DNA of 64,000 nt from Shewanella metallivivens (GCF_028750675.1 NZ_JAQQPZ010000013.1:959753-1023752); one strand, 5' to 3'. Counted from the stretch's first letter, positions 1 to 9,003 are shown. Translations and numbers: made by a program. The notes: generated by a model from the letters alone, not told the origin.

Positions 1-215
1 GTTATTACAGCTATAAATGGGCTGAAGTGTTATCGGCCGATGCGTTTTCTCGCTTTGAAGACGAAGGTATCTTTAACCCAGAAACCGGTAAGAGCTTCTT
101 AAATAACATTCTTGAAATGGGCGGTAGCGAAGAGCCAATGGAGCTGTTTAAACGCTTTATGGGGCGTGAGCCAAACACAGATGCATTACTACGCCACAGT
201 GGTATTGCTGCGTAA
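1..215 (+). CDS. prlC: Oligopeptidase A (M3 metallopeptidase), C-terminal end only
   Basis: This is the last ~70 codons of a gene that starts before the window; the open frame runs from base 3 (YYSYKWAEV...) to the TAA at 213-215. The tail ([42 protein letters not shown]) is the conserved C-terminus of oligopeptidase A, a cytoplasmic zinc peptidase that degrades short peptides and cleaved signal peptides. The HEXXH zinc site lies outside the window, so catalytic competence cannot be judged. A clear intrinsic terminator follows, ending the transcript. Confidence 0.9.
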   Translation, partial: YYSYKWAEVLSADAFSRFEDEGIFNPETGKSFLNNILEMGGSEEPMELFKRFMGREPNTDALLRHSGIAA

Positions 216-234
216 GTCATTAACATAAATTCTT

Positions 235-267
235 AAAAAAACCGACATTGAGTGTCGGTTTTTTTAT
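235..267 (+). terminator. Intrinsic terminator after prlC
   Basis: Stem ACCGACA / TGTCGGT (241-259) with a 5-base loop, followed by a run of T's and preceded by a run of A's, so it could work in both directions. It lies about 25 bases after the prlC stop. Confidence 0.85.
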
Positions 268-397
268 GCCCGTGATTTGAAACACTGAAGTGTTTTTTGT
301 TGATATAATCATTTAATTACCGTTTATCGATAATTTATTATTGAATAAAGTTAATTGTGTTAGCGTTAATTTAACCTTTGGCCACGATAGAACCACT

Positions 398-973
398 ATG
401 GATAGAATTGTCTCGCTCAGTAAATGGATTAAATTACTCATCGTTTTTTTAGCCTTATTACAAGTCAGTAGTTATTGCGGCACCATGATGTTTGGTGAGT
501 TTCAAGCGGGCGAATATGTCCTCACCATTGACTGGTGGGGCTGGTTTAGCAGTTACCTTGCGGTCGATTTTGGCTCTCCATGGCAAGCGCTTGCACAACG
601 CCTTTATGATGCGGGTTTTCATCCAGGGTTCATTTTGGGGAGCGTTGAAATACTGCCTTACCTGTTTATTTATTATTTTCTGTATCAACTGTTTGGTTTG
701 TATCAGCAGGGGCAGGTGTTCACAACGGCTAATTTTCGCTGTTTAAGCCATATTGCTTTAGTGTTTTTAGCGTGGATTTTACTCAGCCTTTTTTACCCAA
801 TGCTTGTTGCTTCTACCTTGCATTTTAGCGGCATTTCAAGTGCGGTCCCTATGTACTTTAGTCTGGGTAGTCAGGAGCTTAAATACGCATTGTTTGGGAT
901 GGTGTTTTACTGCGTCGCATGGGTGATGAAACATGCCACAGAGCTGCAAGAAGAAGTGGAGTTAACCATTTAA
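398..973 (+). CDS. DUF2975 family membrane protein
   Basis: A 191-residue inner-membrane protein with about four hydrophobic segments (near residues 10-30, 70-95, 110-135 and 155-175). It resembles DUF2975 proteins, whose function is unknown and which are usually encoded next to a small XRE/Cro-type regulator, exactly as here: its TAA shares bases with the ATG of the next gene (TAATG at 971-975). I place the start at the ATG at 398, because the TTG at 341 adds a polar tail that precedes the first membrane helix; no strong ribosome site decides it. The overlap implies translational coupling to the regulator. Confidence 0.75.
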   Translation: MDRIVSLSKWIKLLIVFLALLQVSSYCGTMMFGEFQAGEYVLTIDWWGWFSSYLAVDFGSPWQALAQRLYDAGFHPGFILGSVEILPYLFIYYFLYQLFGLYQQGQVFTTANFRCLSHIALVFLAWILLSLFYPMLVASTLHFSGISSAVPMYFSLGSQELKYALFGMVFYCVAWVMKHATELQEEVELTI

Positions 974-1182
974 TGGCCATTATTATCGAACTGGATGTGA
1001 TGCTTGCCAAGCGCAAAATGAAGTCGACAGAACTGGCCGAGTTAGTGGGTATTACACCGCAAAATTTATCGGTATTACGCAGTGGCCGTGCGAAAGCGAT
1101 TCGGTTTTCAACGCTCGACGCCATTTGCCAGCACTTACAATGCTCGCCAGGGGATATTTTAATCCACAAGGAAGATCAATAA
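973..1182 (+). CDS. Small XRE/Cro-family HTH regulator
   Basis: A 69-residue protein that is almost entirely one helix-turn-helix domain (MLAKRKMKSTELAELVGITPQ, then NLSVLRSGRAKAIRFSTLDAICQHLQCSPGDIL). This YozG-like class typically accompanies DUF2975 genes. It probably binds its own operon's promoter, by analogy. Start ATG overlaps the stop of the DUF2975 gene. The next gene starts 14 bases downstream with its own AAGGA, so all three genes may be one transcript. Confidence 0.85.
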   Translation: MAIIIELDVMLAKRKMKSTELAELVGITPQNLSVLRSGRAKAIRFSTLDAICQHLQCSPGDILIHKEDQ

Positions 1183-1196
1183 TTAAGGACAATAAT

Positions 1197-2060
1197 ATGC
1201 AAAATACAGTAAAACAATTTATTACAGTAGTTATGATTAGCATGGCGATGTTGATTATTTCTGGCTGTACGGTGCGTTTAACTGAAGCGAGTTTTATTGC
1301 CCATGATAAAGCGCCGGTGGCCTTTAGCACTGAGTTTACGCAAGCATTGCAGTTAGCCATGCCGAATAATGCCATTATCCCACTGAGCCTAGAGGCGAGC
1401 GATCACGTTAAGCAGAATGGTTTTTTTATCGACAACCCAAACAGCAACACAACCTTAGTGTTTTACCAGGGCAATGGCATGAACATTCAGCCCCATTGTT
1501 TATCAGCCTTAACCACTTTATCGACGCTGAATACTGACATTTTGGTGATGGATCGCCGTGGCATTGGCGCCAGTGAAGGCAAGCCGAAGATTAAAAATAT
1601 TCTCTCGGATGCACAGCAACAACTGGACTACTTACAGCAGCGCTTCCAACCAGAAAAAATCATCTTGCACGGTTACTCATTAGGCAGTTTCATTGCCGCC
1701 GATTTAGCCCGAAATAACAAAGTCGATGCACTGGTGTTGCAGGGTTCGGCCACCAATGCCGACGATTGGGTCGATGAAAAAACACCTTGGTATATGGCAC
1801 CGTTTATGACGTTGGAAATGCCAGAAGATTTTCGTAAAACAGATAATAAGCAAGTGGTCGCGCAATATTACCAAGGCCCATTATTGGTGATTGCCGGAGA
1901 GGATGATGAAGAAGTGCCGCCAGCACTGTCTGAAAAACTGTTTGCTGCGAGCAAGTCTGCTAATAAGCAGTTCATTATGGTACCTAATGTCGGTCATCAG
2001 GGCATGTTAGACGATGTAACCACCATGCAGCAGTATCAAGACTTTTTGAAAGGATTGTGA
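1197..2060 (+). CDS. Alpha/beta-hydrolase lipoprotein
   Basis: A 287-residue protein with a lipoprotein signal (hydrophobic residues 8-22, lipobox IISGC with Cys24) and an alpha/beta-hydrolase fold. The oxyanion strand (LVFYQGNGMNIQPH), MDRRGIGASEG, the nucleophile elbow GYSLGS (Ser near residue 161), an acid in IAGEDDEEVPP and His in NVGHQG are all visible, so the triad looks intact. It is likely anchored in the membrane and may hydrolyse an ester or amide; substrate unknown. The start is the ATG at 1197, with AAGGA seven bases upstream; a longer reading from 1125 runs through the previous gene and is not credible. Confidence 0.8.
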   Translation: MQNTVKQFITVVMISMAMLIISGCTVRLTEASFIAHDKAPVAFSTEFTQALQLAMPNNAIIPLSLEASDHVKQNGFFIDNPNSNTTLVFYQGNGMNIQPHCLSALTTLSTLNTDILVMDRRGIGASEGKPKIKNILSDAQQQLDYLQQRFQPEKIILHGYSLGSFIAADLARNNKVDALVLQGSATNADDWVDEKTPWYMAPFMTLEMPEDFRKTDNKQVVAQYYQGPLLVIAGEDDEEVPPALSEKLFAASKSANKQFIMVPNVGHQGMLDDVTTMQQYQDFLKGL

Positions 2061-2158
2061 ACAGTTTAGAATGAAGTAATTTTAGTGTATTTCTATGTAA
2101 ATAATGTTTAGATAAGCCTGCTGTTTTACAGTGTCGAGTTAGTTTTTATCGAAGTCGA

Positions 2159-3034
2159 TTATGCATTTCTAAGATTGTATTCACTAAGTGCTATTAAAAC
2201 AGTATGTAACAGTAAATCTCGTTGAGAATAAATGGCGTTCCATTGCTCAGTTGTCCATGTATCTTCAAGTTTTAGATAAGTGCCATGTGCGATGATATTT
2301 CTGAGGTTACTAAAATCTTGGGCTCCTAACATTTCATTCTGAACCATTATCTGTTGTTTCAAAGCTTTGACTTGAGGTGATTTATTTCTTGTTCCAGGAA
2401 ATCTGTCTGTAGTTAACATATTCATAAATGAACCGGAAAGATCACTTTTTCTATTGGGCACATTCCAAAATCCTTCAATGAAAGCCCATAAACTGAGTGT
2501 TTCGATCAATACATCATTAATTGATGAGAGTTTTAATATCTCATGAAAATAAGGATATCTAGCTTTTTTCTTTTCACCAAATCGCGAGATTAATTCCACA
2601 ATTGAGTTGATCTCTGTCTTACCAATAATCTTATTTATAACCCTATTGGGGTTTGGAATGTAGTTCCAAGATGGATTAACTATTGCTGCATTTTCAATAT
2701 ATTGGCCTGGACGTGAGATCAATACTGGTGGGGGTAATATTAAGCTTAAACATAAAGAAATTATCTGGCTTATTTGTTCCTGATTTTCTTCAGAGCATTT
2801 ATTTTTAGTGAAGATGAAACAACAGTCCATTGGTGATGGTAAGTTTAAAGGTATCCACATACTAGTCCGTACTATTTTATTTTCTATCCAATCAGCAATT
2901 GGTTCTGGTATCTGATGTGAGTTTTCAAAGTTAGTGAAATATAGTTCAATAAGTTCACCATTTATAAGGACTGATCGTTCATAGGTTGCATCAAGTTTCC
3001 CTACGTTGCTGATCATCCAAAGAGATTGACGCAT
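2159..3034 (-). CDS. Hypothetical protein with HEPN-like RX4H motif
   Basis: A 291-residue soluble protein that I do not recognise as a named family. Near residue 247 it carries RNIIAH inside LRNIIAHGTYLKLED, matching the RX4-6H motif of HEPN ribonuclease domains and sitting in the expected helical C-terminal region. The N-terminal ~150 residues look like an unassigned alpha/beta domain. It is AT-rich with codon use unlike ribB and the hydrolase on either side, suggesting acquisition. It stands alone without an obvious antitoxin. Large HEPN proteins of this layout (for example ApeA) act in phage defence, but that role here is inference. Confidence 0.6.
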   Translation of the reverse strand: MRQSLWMISNVGKLDATYERSVLINGELIELYFTNFENSHQIPEPIADWIENKIVRTSMWIPLNLPSPMDCCFIFTKNKCSEENQEQISQIISLCLSLILPPPVLISRPGQYIENAAIVNPSWNYIPNPNRVINKIIGKTEINSIVELISRFGEKKKARYPYFHEILKLSSINDVLIETLSLWAFIEGFWNVPNRKSDLSGSFMNMLTTDRFPGTRNKSPQVKALKQQIMVQNEMLGAQDFSNLRNIIAHGTYLKLEDTWTTEQWNAIYSQRDLLLHTVLIALSEYNLRNA

Positions 3035-3136
3035 GTTTAGTTAACTCATTGATTGTATTTAAGCTATGTTATAATTCTTTAATATAAAGCGTTCAATAGC
3101 CCATTCATACTAATATCACGTCATTATTCTAAACAT

Positions 3137-3162
3137 AAAAAAGAGGCGCAAATGCGCCTCTG
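3137..3162 (-). terminator. Intrinsic terminator of ribB
   Basis: Stem AGAGGCGCA / TGCGCCTCT followed on the minus strand by a run of six T's, about 25 bases past the ribB stop codon. Confidence 0.85.
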
Positions 3163-3185
3163 AGTATAAATGAGCAAGTAATAAT

Positions 3186-3842
3186 TTATGCCAGTTTCAA
3201 ATCATACTGGTTGCGGTACATCACCATGTCTTCGATGGTGAGTACGGGCATATTGTGCTTTAAACCAAAGGCGACGATTTCTGGCGCTTTTGCCATGCTG
3301 CCATCTTCGTTGGTCAGTTCACACAACACGCCTGCAGGCATTAAGCCAGCCATTTGCATTAAATCAACCGTACCTTCAGTATGACCGCGACGAGACATGA
3401 CCCCGCCAGCGCGAGCGCGTAGCGGAAATACGTGCCCTGGACGGGCTAAATCAGATGCTTTAGCACTGCGGTTAGCGGCGGTTTTTATGGTGGTAACACG
3501 GTCTTGTGCTGACACGCCCGTTGTTACGCCTTCTTTAGCTTCAATCGACACAGTAAACGCGGTTTGGTTGGCACTGTTGTTGTCGGCAACCATAGGTGGT
3601 AACTCAAGCTTATTGGCGTGCTCGTCGGTTAAACATAAACACACAATGCCGCTGCATTCGCGGATCATTAATGCCATTTGCGCTGTGGTTAAGTGCTCAA
3701 CTGAATAAATAATGTCGCCTTCGTTTTCGCGATCTTCATCGTCGAGTAACAAAACGCCGCGGCCTTCTCTAAGCGCTGCAAGGGCATTTTCGACACGGGT
3801 GATGGGTTCGCCAAATTCGGCAAGTAGTGATAGCTGATTCAT
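3186..3842 (-). CDS. ribB: 3,4-dihydroxy-2-butanone-4-phosphate synthase
   Basis: RibB converts ribulose 5-phosphate to the four-carbon riboflavin precursor plus formate, in the cytoplasm. At 218 residues it has the usual stand-alone size. Visible hallmarks are the acidic loop [10 protein letters not shown] that holds the metals, [29 protein letters not shown] and the C-terminal [17 protein letters not shown] start at the ATG at 3842 ([11 protein letters not shown]) because GGAG lies just upstream; a longer frame to 4007 would translate the FMN riboswitch and is rejected. The gene sits alone behind the riboswitch, so riboflavin status should control it. Confidence 0.97.
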   Translation of the reverse strand: MNQLSLLAEFGEPITRVENALAALREGRGVLLLDDEDRENEGDIIYSVEHLTTAQMALMIRECSGIVCLCLTDEHANKLELPPMVADNNSANQTAFTVSIEAKEGVTTGVSAQDRVTTIKTAANRSAKASDLARPGHVFPLRARAGGVMSRRGHTEGTVDLMQMAGLMPAGVLCELTNEDGSMAKAPEIVAFGLKHNMPVLTIEDMVMYRNQYDLKLA

Positions 3843-3944
3843 GGTTGTACTCCTAAAATGACCAGAATCAGGGCTTGTAAAGAGGGATATAAATCCAAAA
3901 CAAATTGCACCAAAAAGCCGTGGGCTGATTGATGTATCTCCATT

Positions 3945-4100
3945 CTCTCTCATCCGGACTATAACCGTCGGCTCTGGACTGTTAGTGATTACGTAAGGTA
4001 ATACCAAGTCACCAGATCTGCTGACCTCGATGAATCGAGCGCTCGCGGGCTTACTTTTTCAAGTTTACCGCCGGTGGGGAATTGCGCCCCGCCCTGAGAA
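3945..4100 (-). promoter_or_regulatory. FMN riboswitch (RFN element) controlling ribB
   Basis: Read on the minus strand, the element opens with GGGCGGGGCGCAATTCCCC and ACCGGCGGTAAA, passes AGCCCGCGAGCG, GGTCAGCAGATCTGGT and TCCAGAGCCGACGGT, and closes with TAGTCCGGATG. These are the conserved blocks of the RFN element, with the closing arms pairing. It lies about 100 bases upstream of the ribB ATG, as in other gammaproteobacteria, where FMN binding lowers expression. The spacer between the element and the start may hold the expression platform. Confidence 0.96.
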
Positions 4101-4352
4101 TTATAAATAATGTTGTTTGCGTTTATTTCAGCTTATTGGCTTATTTACCAATAAGCTGAAATTGCGTTGCTATGGTAATCAGTTAAGAGTGAGATTAAAA
4201 GGGGGGTGAGTCGCAAAAAGAGTAACAAAATACGGTGTTGCATAGACTTTATAGGCTTGCGCATTCGCCAATCGGTATAAAGATAATAAAGCTTCTTGCT
4301 CACTGGTATGACCTTTGTTAGCCTGTCGCGCTAACAATAGGAGTAGTGGTAG

Positions 4353-4883
4353 ATGAATCTGTATTTTCGTTTTGCGTTGTTGTTTTTATGGCGAATAGGC
4401 CATTGCAAACGTATTGATTTTTTAGGCACCAGTAAAATTAATTATCGCGTTTTACCGTTAGATTGCGACATCAACTTACATTTAACCAATTCGCGTTACC
4501 CGGCTTTTATGGATTTAGCCCGTACGTACATGATTGCCGAAATCGGTTTAATGAAGCAGTTTTTAAAGAATAAATGGCTGCCTATCGTGAACGCCGCCGA
4601 GTTTACGTACATCCGCGATATTAAACCGTTTGAAAAATTTACTATTGAAACCAAAATTGTTGGTTGGGATGAAAAATACTTTTACATTGAGCACCGTATC
4701 GTGACCGCACGTGGCTTGCATTGTATTGCCCATGTGCGTGGGGTATTTGTGTGCCGTGGTAAGCAAGTGCCTATCGAAACCTTAATTACGGCAGCGGGTT
4801 ACACGGGTGATACGCCAGAACTACCGGCCGAAGTGGTTAAGTGGAAACAGTTTTTACAGCTCAAAAAAGAGTGTAATACATAA
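4353..4883 (+). CDS. Hotdog-fold acyl-CoA thioesterase family protein
   Basis: A 176-residue protein of the 4HBT_2/THEM6-like class. The block DCDINLHLTNSRYPAFMDLAR carries the conserved Asp-x-x-x-His-x-x-N-x-x-Y pattern of this subgroup, followed by the beta-sheet region (FTYIRDIKPFEKFTIETKIVGWD). The N-terminus is hydrophobic (YFRFALLFLWRI), possibly a membrane-associating helix. It is likely to hydrolyse acyl-CoA or acyl-ACP thioesters; the substrate cannot be read from sequence. It lies about 90 bases upstream of the glycosylase gene on the same strand. Confidence 0.75.
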   Translation: MNLYFRFALLFLWRIGHCKRIDFLGTSKINYRVLPLDCDINLHLTNSRYPAFMDLARTYMIAEIGLMKQFLKNKWLPIVNAAEFTYIRDIKPFEKFTIETKIVGWDEKYFYIEHRIVTARGLHCIAHVRGVFVCRGKQVPIETLITAAGYTGDTPELPAEVVKWKQFLQLKKECNT

Positions 4884-4975
4884 TTACGATTGATTGTTGG
4901 TATCAATCTATACAGATCAATCAACCTGAATTTGCCGTATTAGCCAGTTTAGGTTGATTAGGCATAAGGAGTGAC

Positions 4976-5665
4976 ATGGTGGCATTAGAAACATTCAGTG
5001 ATATTTGGGCGCGCGCTTGCGATCGTAAAGGCGGGCCAGCAATCGTGAAGTCGCTGCTACCTGACACACTCAGCGCAGCTGAAATCTGTGAGTATTCTGA
5101 TGCACAATTGCTTTCTGTGATGAGTAAACGTGTGTTTCAAAGTGGCTTTGTGTGGCGAGTGGTCGATAATAAATGGTCAGCTTACGAACAAGCCTTCTTT
5201 GACTTTGTGCCGATGAAAGTATTAATGCTGTCACCCGATCAAATTCAGCAGCGCGCTAGCGATCCGGCCCTTATTCGCCACCAAAAGAAAACCCAGGCCA
5301 TTGTCGATAATGCCTACATGATCCAGCAAATCAGTGCAGAACACGGCAGTTTTGCTGAGTTTATTGCCAATTGGCCAACAGATGACATTACCGGATTATG
5401 GCAAGTGCTTAAAAAACGTGGTGCACGTTTGGGCGGCAACACTGGGCCATACTTTTTGCGCGCGATTGGCAAAGACACCTTTTTACTTAGCCAAGATGTG
5501 CAGTCATATTTAACTGCGCATAAAGTGGTGGATGCTGGCTTTACCTCGCAAACAGCACTGCGCCAAACGCAAGCGGCTTTTAATCAGTGGCAGCAAGAGT
5601 CTGGCATGAGTTTGGCGCAAATTAGCCGTACGATTTCATTGGGCGTGGGTGACAATCGGGTGTAG
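4976..5665 (+). CDS. Tag-like DNA-3-methyladenine glycosylase I family protein
   Basis: The central part (QSGFVWRVVDNKWSAYEQAF, FVPMKVLMLSPDQIQ, ALIRHQKKTQAIVDNA) matches the Tag glycosylase core, which excises 3-methyladenine from alkylated DNA. KKRGARLGGNTGPYFLRAIGKDTFLLS corresponds to the distal helix-hairpin region. At 229 residues it is longer than classical Tag and lacks the N-terminal Cys and C-terminal His/Cys of the zinc snap, so it belongs to a divergent subgroup and its activity is less certain. AAGGAG precedes the ATG. Confidence 0.8.
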   Translation: MVALETFSDIWARACDRKGGPAIVKSLLPDTLSAAEICEYSDAQLLSVMSKRVFQSGFVWRVVDNKWSAYEQAFFDFVPMKVLMLSPDQIQQRASDPALIRHQKKTQAIVDNAYMIQQISAEHGSFAEFIANWPTDDITGLWQVLKKRGARLGGNTGPYFLRAIGKDTFLLSQDVQSYLTAHKVVDAGFTSQTALRQTQAAFNQWQQESGMSLAQISRTISLGVGDNRV

Positions 5666-5671
5666 TGGCTA

Positions 5672-6280
5672 TCATGTTTGATAGCGACACAAAAAGACCT
5701 TCACGATTTCAGCGGCATGCTGATCTTTTTCTTTGTCAGTAAAAGGCTCGTTCATTTGAAAGATTAATGGCCAAAAACATTGGCCTTTAATTAAACTGTG
5801 CACTTGGTCCTGAGCCTGTTCAATATCGTCAACATTGATTCGACCATCTTTGTTGGCTGCTTTAATCCAGCGTGAAATTGCGTTTTCTTCTTTGATGATC
5901 TTTTTTATTTCTTTTTGCATTTCAGATGCATAAAACAAATGACCAATCACCATTCTTGACACTTCAATGTGTTCTTCTGACTGAATATGTTCAATATCAT
6001 CGCGGACTAATTGTTGTAACTGCGGTGCCAATGGCTTGTTTGGGTGATAAGGCTCAGAAGGGTGCGACAACGCTTTTTTCCATAGGTCGGTCATCAATGT
6101 CATCACTAATGCTTCTTTGGTCGCGAAGTGGTTGTACACCGTGCGTTTAGACACGCCAGCCTCTTCGGCTAATTTGTCCATGCTCGTCGCAGTAACCCCT
6201 AATGCTTTAAAGGTTGTTCTGGCGGCTTCAATAATGGCCGCACGTTTAATTTGGCTACGGGTTTGTTTTTCTTGAGTCAT
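5672..6280 (-). CDS. TetR-family transcriptional regulator
   Basis: A 202-residue regulator with an N-terminal TetR HTH (IIEAARTTFKALGVTATSMDKLAEEAGVSKRT, then VYNHFATKEALVMTLM) and a helical ligand-binding C-terminal part. It is divergent from the metallo-beta-lactamase-fold gene, with a 21-bp perfect palindrome between them, so it most likely represses that gene and possibly itself. I start at the ATG at 6280; a GTG three codons earlier (6289) is the alternative, and neither has a strong ribosome site. The inducer is unknown. Confidence 0.88.
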   Translation of the reverse strand: MTQEKQTRSQIKRAAIIEAARTTFKALGVTATSMDKLAEEAGVSKRTVYNHFATKEALVMTLMTDLWKKALSHPSEPYHPNKPLAPQLQQLVRDDIEHIQSEEHIEVSRMVIGHLFYASEMQKEIKKIIKEENAISRWIKAANKDGRINVDDIEQAQDQVHSLIKGQCFWPLIFQMNEPFTDKEKDQHAAEIVKVFLCRYQT

Positions 6281-6349
6281 GGTCTGCACTGTATCGAGTT
6301 TATGAAAGAGATTTTACACTGAGTAGTTTACTTTTCAATGGGAGATTAT

Positions 6350-6370
6350 TAAACTACACCGTGTAGTTTA
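6350..6370. promoter_or_regulatory. Palindromic operator for the divergent TetR regulator
   Basis: TAAACTACAC-C-GTGTAGTTTA is a perfect 21-base palindrome ending 16 bases before the ATG of the 6387 gene. A second partial copy (GAGTAGTTTACTTT at 6321-6334) repeats the half-site GTAGTTTACTTT that also ends the palindrome. Size and symmetry suit a TetR dimer, and its place at the start of the hydrolase gene predicts repression. Binding is inferred. Confidence 0.75.
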
Positions 6371-6386
6371 CTTTGTTGGTGTCGAG

Positions 6387-7523
6387 ATGAAAATATTAGC
6401 CGGTGTTATCGTTGGATTTGTGATGTTAGTTGCCATTGTGTGGCTCACAAAAACATGGTCAGCAGCCAATAAAAGCAAGCCGTTCACAAATAGTGAAAAA
6501 GCCTATCAGACGGGATTAAGCAGTTTATGGCCTATTGCTAAAGCCTATTGGAACACACAGCGCCAAGCACCTGCTCCAGTCAATGCTGTGCCGTTAATGA
6601 CCTTGACTCAAGACATCCTCTCGCAAACGCATGACGATGCGATATATCGTTTAGGGCATTCAACAATATTAATGCGCTTAGATGGCGAGTACGTATTAAT
6701 CGATCCGGTATTTAGCGAACGTGCATCGCCTGTGCAATGGGCTGGGCCAAAGCGCTTTCATGAGTCTCCTATCAGTATTGCAGATTTACCGGCAATAAAA
6801 GCCGTCATCATTAGCCATGATCATTATGATCACCTCGATAAAGCCGCCATTGAACAACTAGCGGACAAAGTGCAGCACTTTATTACACCACTTAAAGTGG
6901 GCGAATATTTAACGGCGTGGGGTGTTGACCCTATTCAGGTCACTGAACTTGAGTGGTGGCAATCGGTTGAGTTAAATGGACTAACCATTATCGCCACCCC
7001 TGCGCAGCATTTCTCGGGGCGAGGTTTACTGGACCGAGATCAGACATTGTGGGCCAGTTGGGTTATTCAAGGTTTGCAACACAAGATTTTTTATAGCGGT
7101 GACAGTGGCTATTTTGGTGGGTTTAAAGACATTGGCGAGCGATATGGGCCATTCGATGTGAGTATGATTGAAACGGGCGCCTATAATGAATTATGGAGCG
7201 ATATCCATATGTTGCCAGAGCAGAGCTTGCAGGCGCATATCGATGTTAACGCCAAGGTAATGATACCCGTGCATAATGGTACATTTGATTTAGCATTACA
7301 TGACTGGTTTGAACCTTTTGAACGTATTAACAAATTAGCTAAACAACATCATGTCACTTTGGCAACACCTAAGTTTGGTCAAGCAGTGATGTTGGCAAAT
7401 CCACAAGCTAACGAGCTATGGTGGCGCGATATTATGATAAATCCAGCAACGGATGATGTAGAACAACAGGATAATGTACGCAAGATGGATGAATTAAATG
7501 AGGTTGTCACCGATCATAATTAG
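6387..7523 (+). CDS. Metallo-beta-lactamase-fold hydrolase (RomA/NAPE-PLD-like)
   Basis: A 378-residue protein with one N-terminal membrane helix (residues 3-22) and a beta-lactamase-like metal site: SHDHYDHLD near residue 142, then PAQHFSGR, YSGDSGYFG and PVHNGTFDL supply the ligands. The set resembles UlaG/RomA and NAPE-PLD-type phosphodiesterases that act on lipids or lactones at the membrane. The substrate is unknown; RomA-like proteins are linked to outer-membrane changes. It is controlled, by inference, by the adjacent TetR gene and shared palindrome. Confidence 0.83.
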   Translation: MKILAGVIVGFVMLVAIVWLTKTWSAANKSKPFTNSEKAYQTGLSSLWPIAKAYWNTQRQAPAPVNAVPLMTLTQDILSQTHDDAIYRLGHSTILMRLDGEYVLIDPVFSERASPVQWAGPKRFHESPISIADLPAIKAVIISHDHYDHLDKAAIEQLADKVQHFITPLKVGEYLTAWGVDPIQVTELEWWQSVELNGLTIIATPAQHFSGRGLLDRDQTLWASWVIQGLQHKIFYSGDSGYFGGFKDIGERYGPFDVSMIETGAYNELWSDIHMLPEQSLQAHIDVNAKVMIPVHNGTFDLALHDWFEPFERINKLAKQHHVTLATPKFGQAVMLANPQANELWWRDIMINPATDDVEQQDNVRKMDELNEVVTDHN

Positions 7524-7842
7524 CCTATGTTGGTAATAGCTTTACCTAACCTGAGTACAGAAAAGTTGATATTGTCAACATGTTGGCGTAAAGTGCGCCA
7601 AATAAATGGATCGAATTTGTTTGATTGAGCAGATCTCAGTTAACAAGGTATTAACAAATTTACCATGTATAACCTAAGCTTATTATTTGTTTACAATTTA
7701 TTGCATTAGGTTGAGTTGTTTGAATTTTGTCCCTGTGCGATAAAGAGCACAGAAAATTTTACAGTGTAATTTTAGCTATTTTCAAATGGAATGCCTCAAA
7801 ACGGAGGAACCATATTGAACGCAAATTGGAGTAGGAGCACAC
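7524..7842. other. Intergenic region upstream of the RND operon
   Basis: About 320 bases, AT-rich, without a credible gene. It should hold the efflux-operon promoter; I see GGAG just before the ATG at 7843 but no operator I can name. Confidence 0.5.
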
Positions 7843-8994
7843 ATGCACAAAGCATTGAAAGTCGCCGCGGTGATATCTGCGGCAATATGGATTACCGCTT
7901 GTGGCAAAGCAGAGGATGCGGCTCAAGCGCAACAGCAACAACAACCTCCTTCTCCTGTTGGCGTGATGACTGTTGAAGCAGTATCACAGGCCATTACAGT
8001 CGAATTACCTGGTCGTAGCCGTGCCTTTTTAGAAGCAGAGGTGCGCCCACAAGTGTCTGGCATAATTACCAAGCGCGCCTTTACTGAAGGCAGTGAAGTG
8101 AGCCAAGGCCAATCACTGTATCAAATTGATTCGGCCACATATAAGGCTGCATTAGTCAGTGCAGAAGCTGACCTTGCCAGCGCGAATGCGGCGTTAGCAT
8201 CAGCCAAAGCTAAAGCGGCTCGTTATGCTCAGCTGGTTAAAACCAATGCGGTGAGTAAGCAAGATTTTGACGAAACCGAAGCTGCCTACAAAGAAGCTCA
8301 AGCTGCGGTTACAGTGGCTAAAGCTGCCATTAATACAGCCAATATTAATCTTGAATACACCGAGGTTAAAGCGCCTATTTCTGGCCGAATTGGTAAATCA
8401 TCGGTTACTGCAGGTGCGTTAGTGACAGCGAATCAAGCAACAACGCTTGCGACGATTCAGCAACTTGATCCCATCAATGTCGACATTGTTCAATCAAGTG
8501 CGCAACTGCTGCGCTTAAAGGCTAATTTACGTTCTGGTCAATTGCTTAAAAGTGATAATGCCAAAGTGTTGTTGACGCTTGAAGATGGCAGCACTTATGA
8601 CTATGAAGGCACATTACAGTTTGCAGAAGTGAATGTAGACGAGACCACGGGCTCAGTGACATTACGAGCAGAGTTTCCAAATCCAGATGGCACTTTATTA
8701 CCAGGCATGTATGTGCGTGCACAGCTAAATGCAGGCCAAGACCCTCAAGCGATTTTAGTGCCACAACGTGCTATTACACGCAACAATAAAGGCCAAGCGG
8801 TGGCGATGTTGGTTGATAAAGACAACAAGGTAGAAATGCGCGTTGTCAAAACTGCCGAAGTTATCGATAACCAATGGCGTATTGTTGAAGGACTAGCACC
8901 TGGCGATAAATTGATTGTCGAAGGACTACAAAAAATCCGCCCTGGTGCACCAGTGTCTCCGCAAGTGTTAACGGCCGACCAACCACAAAAATAG
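7843..8994 (+). CDS. RND efflux periplasmic adaptor lipoprotein (AcrA/MexA-like)
   Basis: A 383-residue membrane-fusion protein. The signal ends in ITACG with Cys20 as the lipidation site; a Gln-rich linker follows. The lipoyl halves (EVRPQVSGIITKRAF, VKAPISGRIGKSSV) flank an Ala-rich coiled-coil hairpin (residues ~95-165), then the beta-barrel and membrane-proximal domains (DPINVDIVQSSAQLL, PNPDGTLLPGMYVRAQL, VVEGLQKIRPG). It bridges the inner-membrane pump to an outer-membrane channel. The pump gene starts nine bases downstream. No TolC-type gene is in the operon, so the channel must be elsewhere. Confidence 0.95.
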   Translation: MHKALKVAAVISAAIWITACGKAEDAAQAQQQQQPPSPVGVMTVEAVSQAITVELPGRSRAFLEAEVRPQVSGIITKRAFTEGSEVSQGQSLYQIDSATYKAALVSAEADLASANAALASAKAKAARYAQLVKTNAVSKQDFDETEAAYKEAQAAVTVAKAAINTANINLEYTEVKAPISGRIGKSSVTAGALVTANQATTLATIQQLDPINVDIVQSSAQLLRLKANLRSGQLLKSDNAKVLLTLEDGSTYDYEGTLQFAEVNVDETTGSVTLRAEFPNPDGTLLPGMYVRAQLNAGQDPQAILVPQRAITRNNKGQAVAMLVDKDNKVEMRVVKTAEVIDNQWRIVEGLAPGDKLIVEGLQKIRPGAPVSPQVLTADQPQK

Positions 8995-9003
8995 GGATAC
9001 ATT

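Noticed and set aside
1125..1196. Longer N-terminus for the lipoprotein hydrolase
   Set aside because: It would overlap the XRE gene and bury the signal peptide; the ATG at 1197 has a proper ribosome site.
3843..4007. Extended RibB N-terminus
   Set aside because: The extra residues are translation of the FMN riboswitch and leader.
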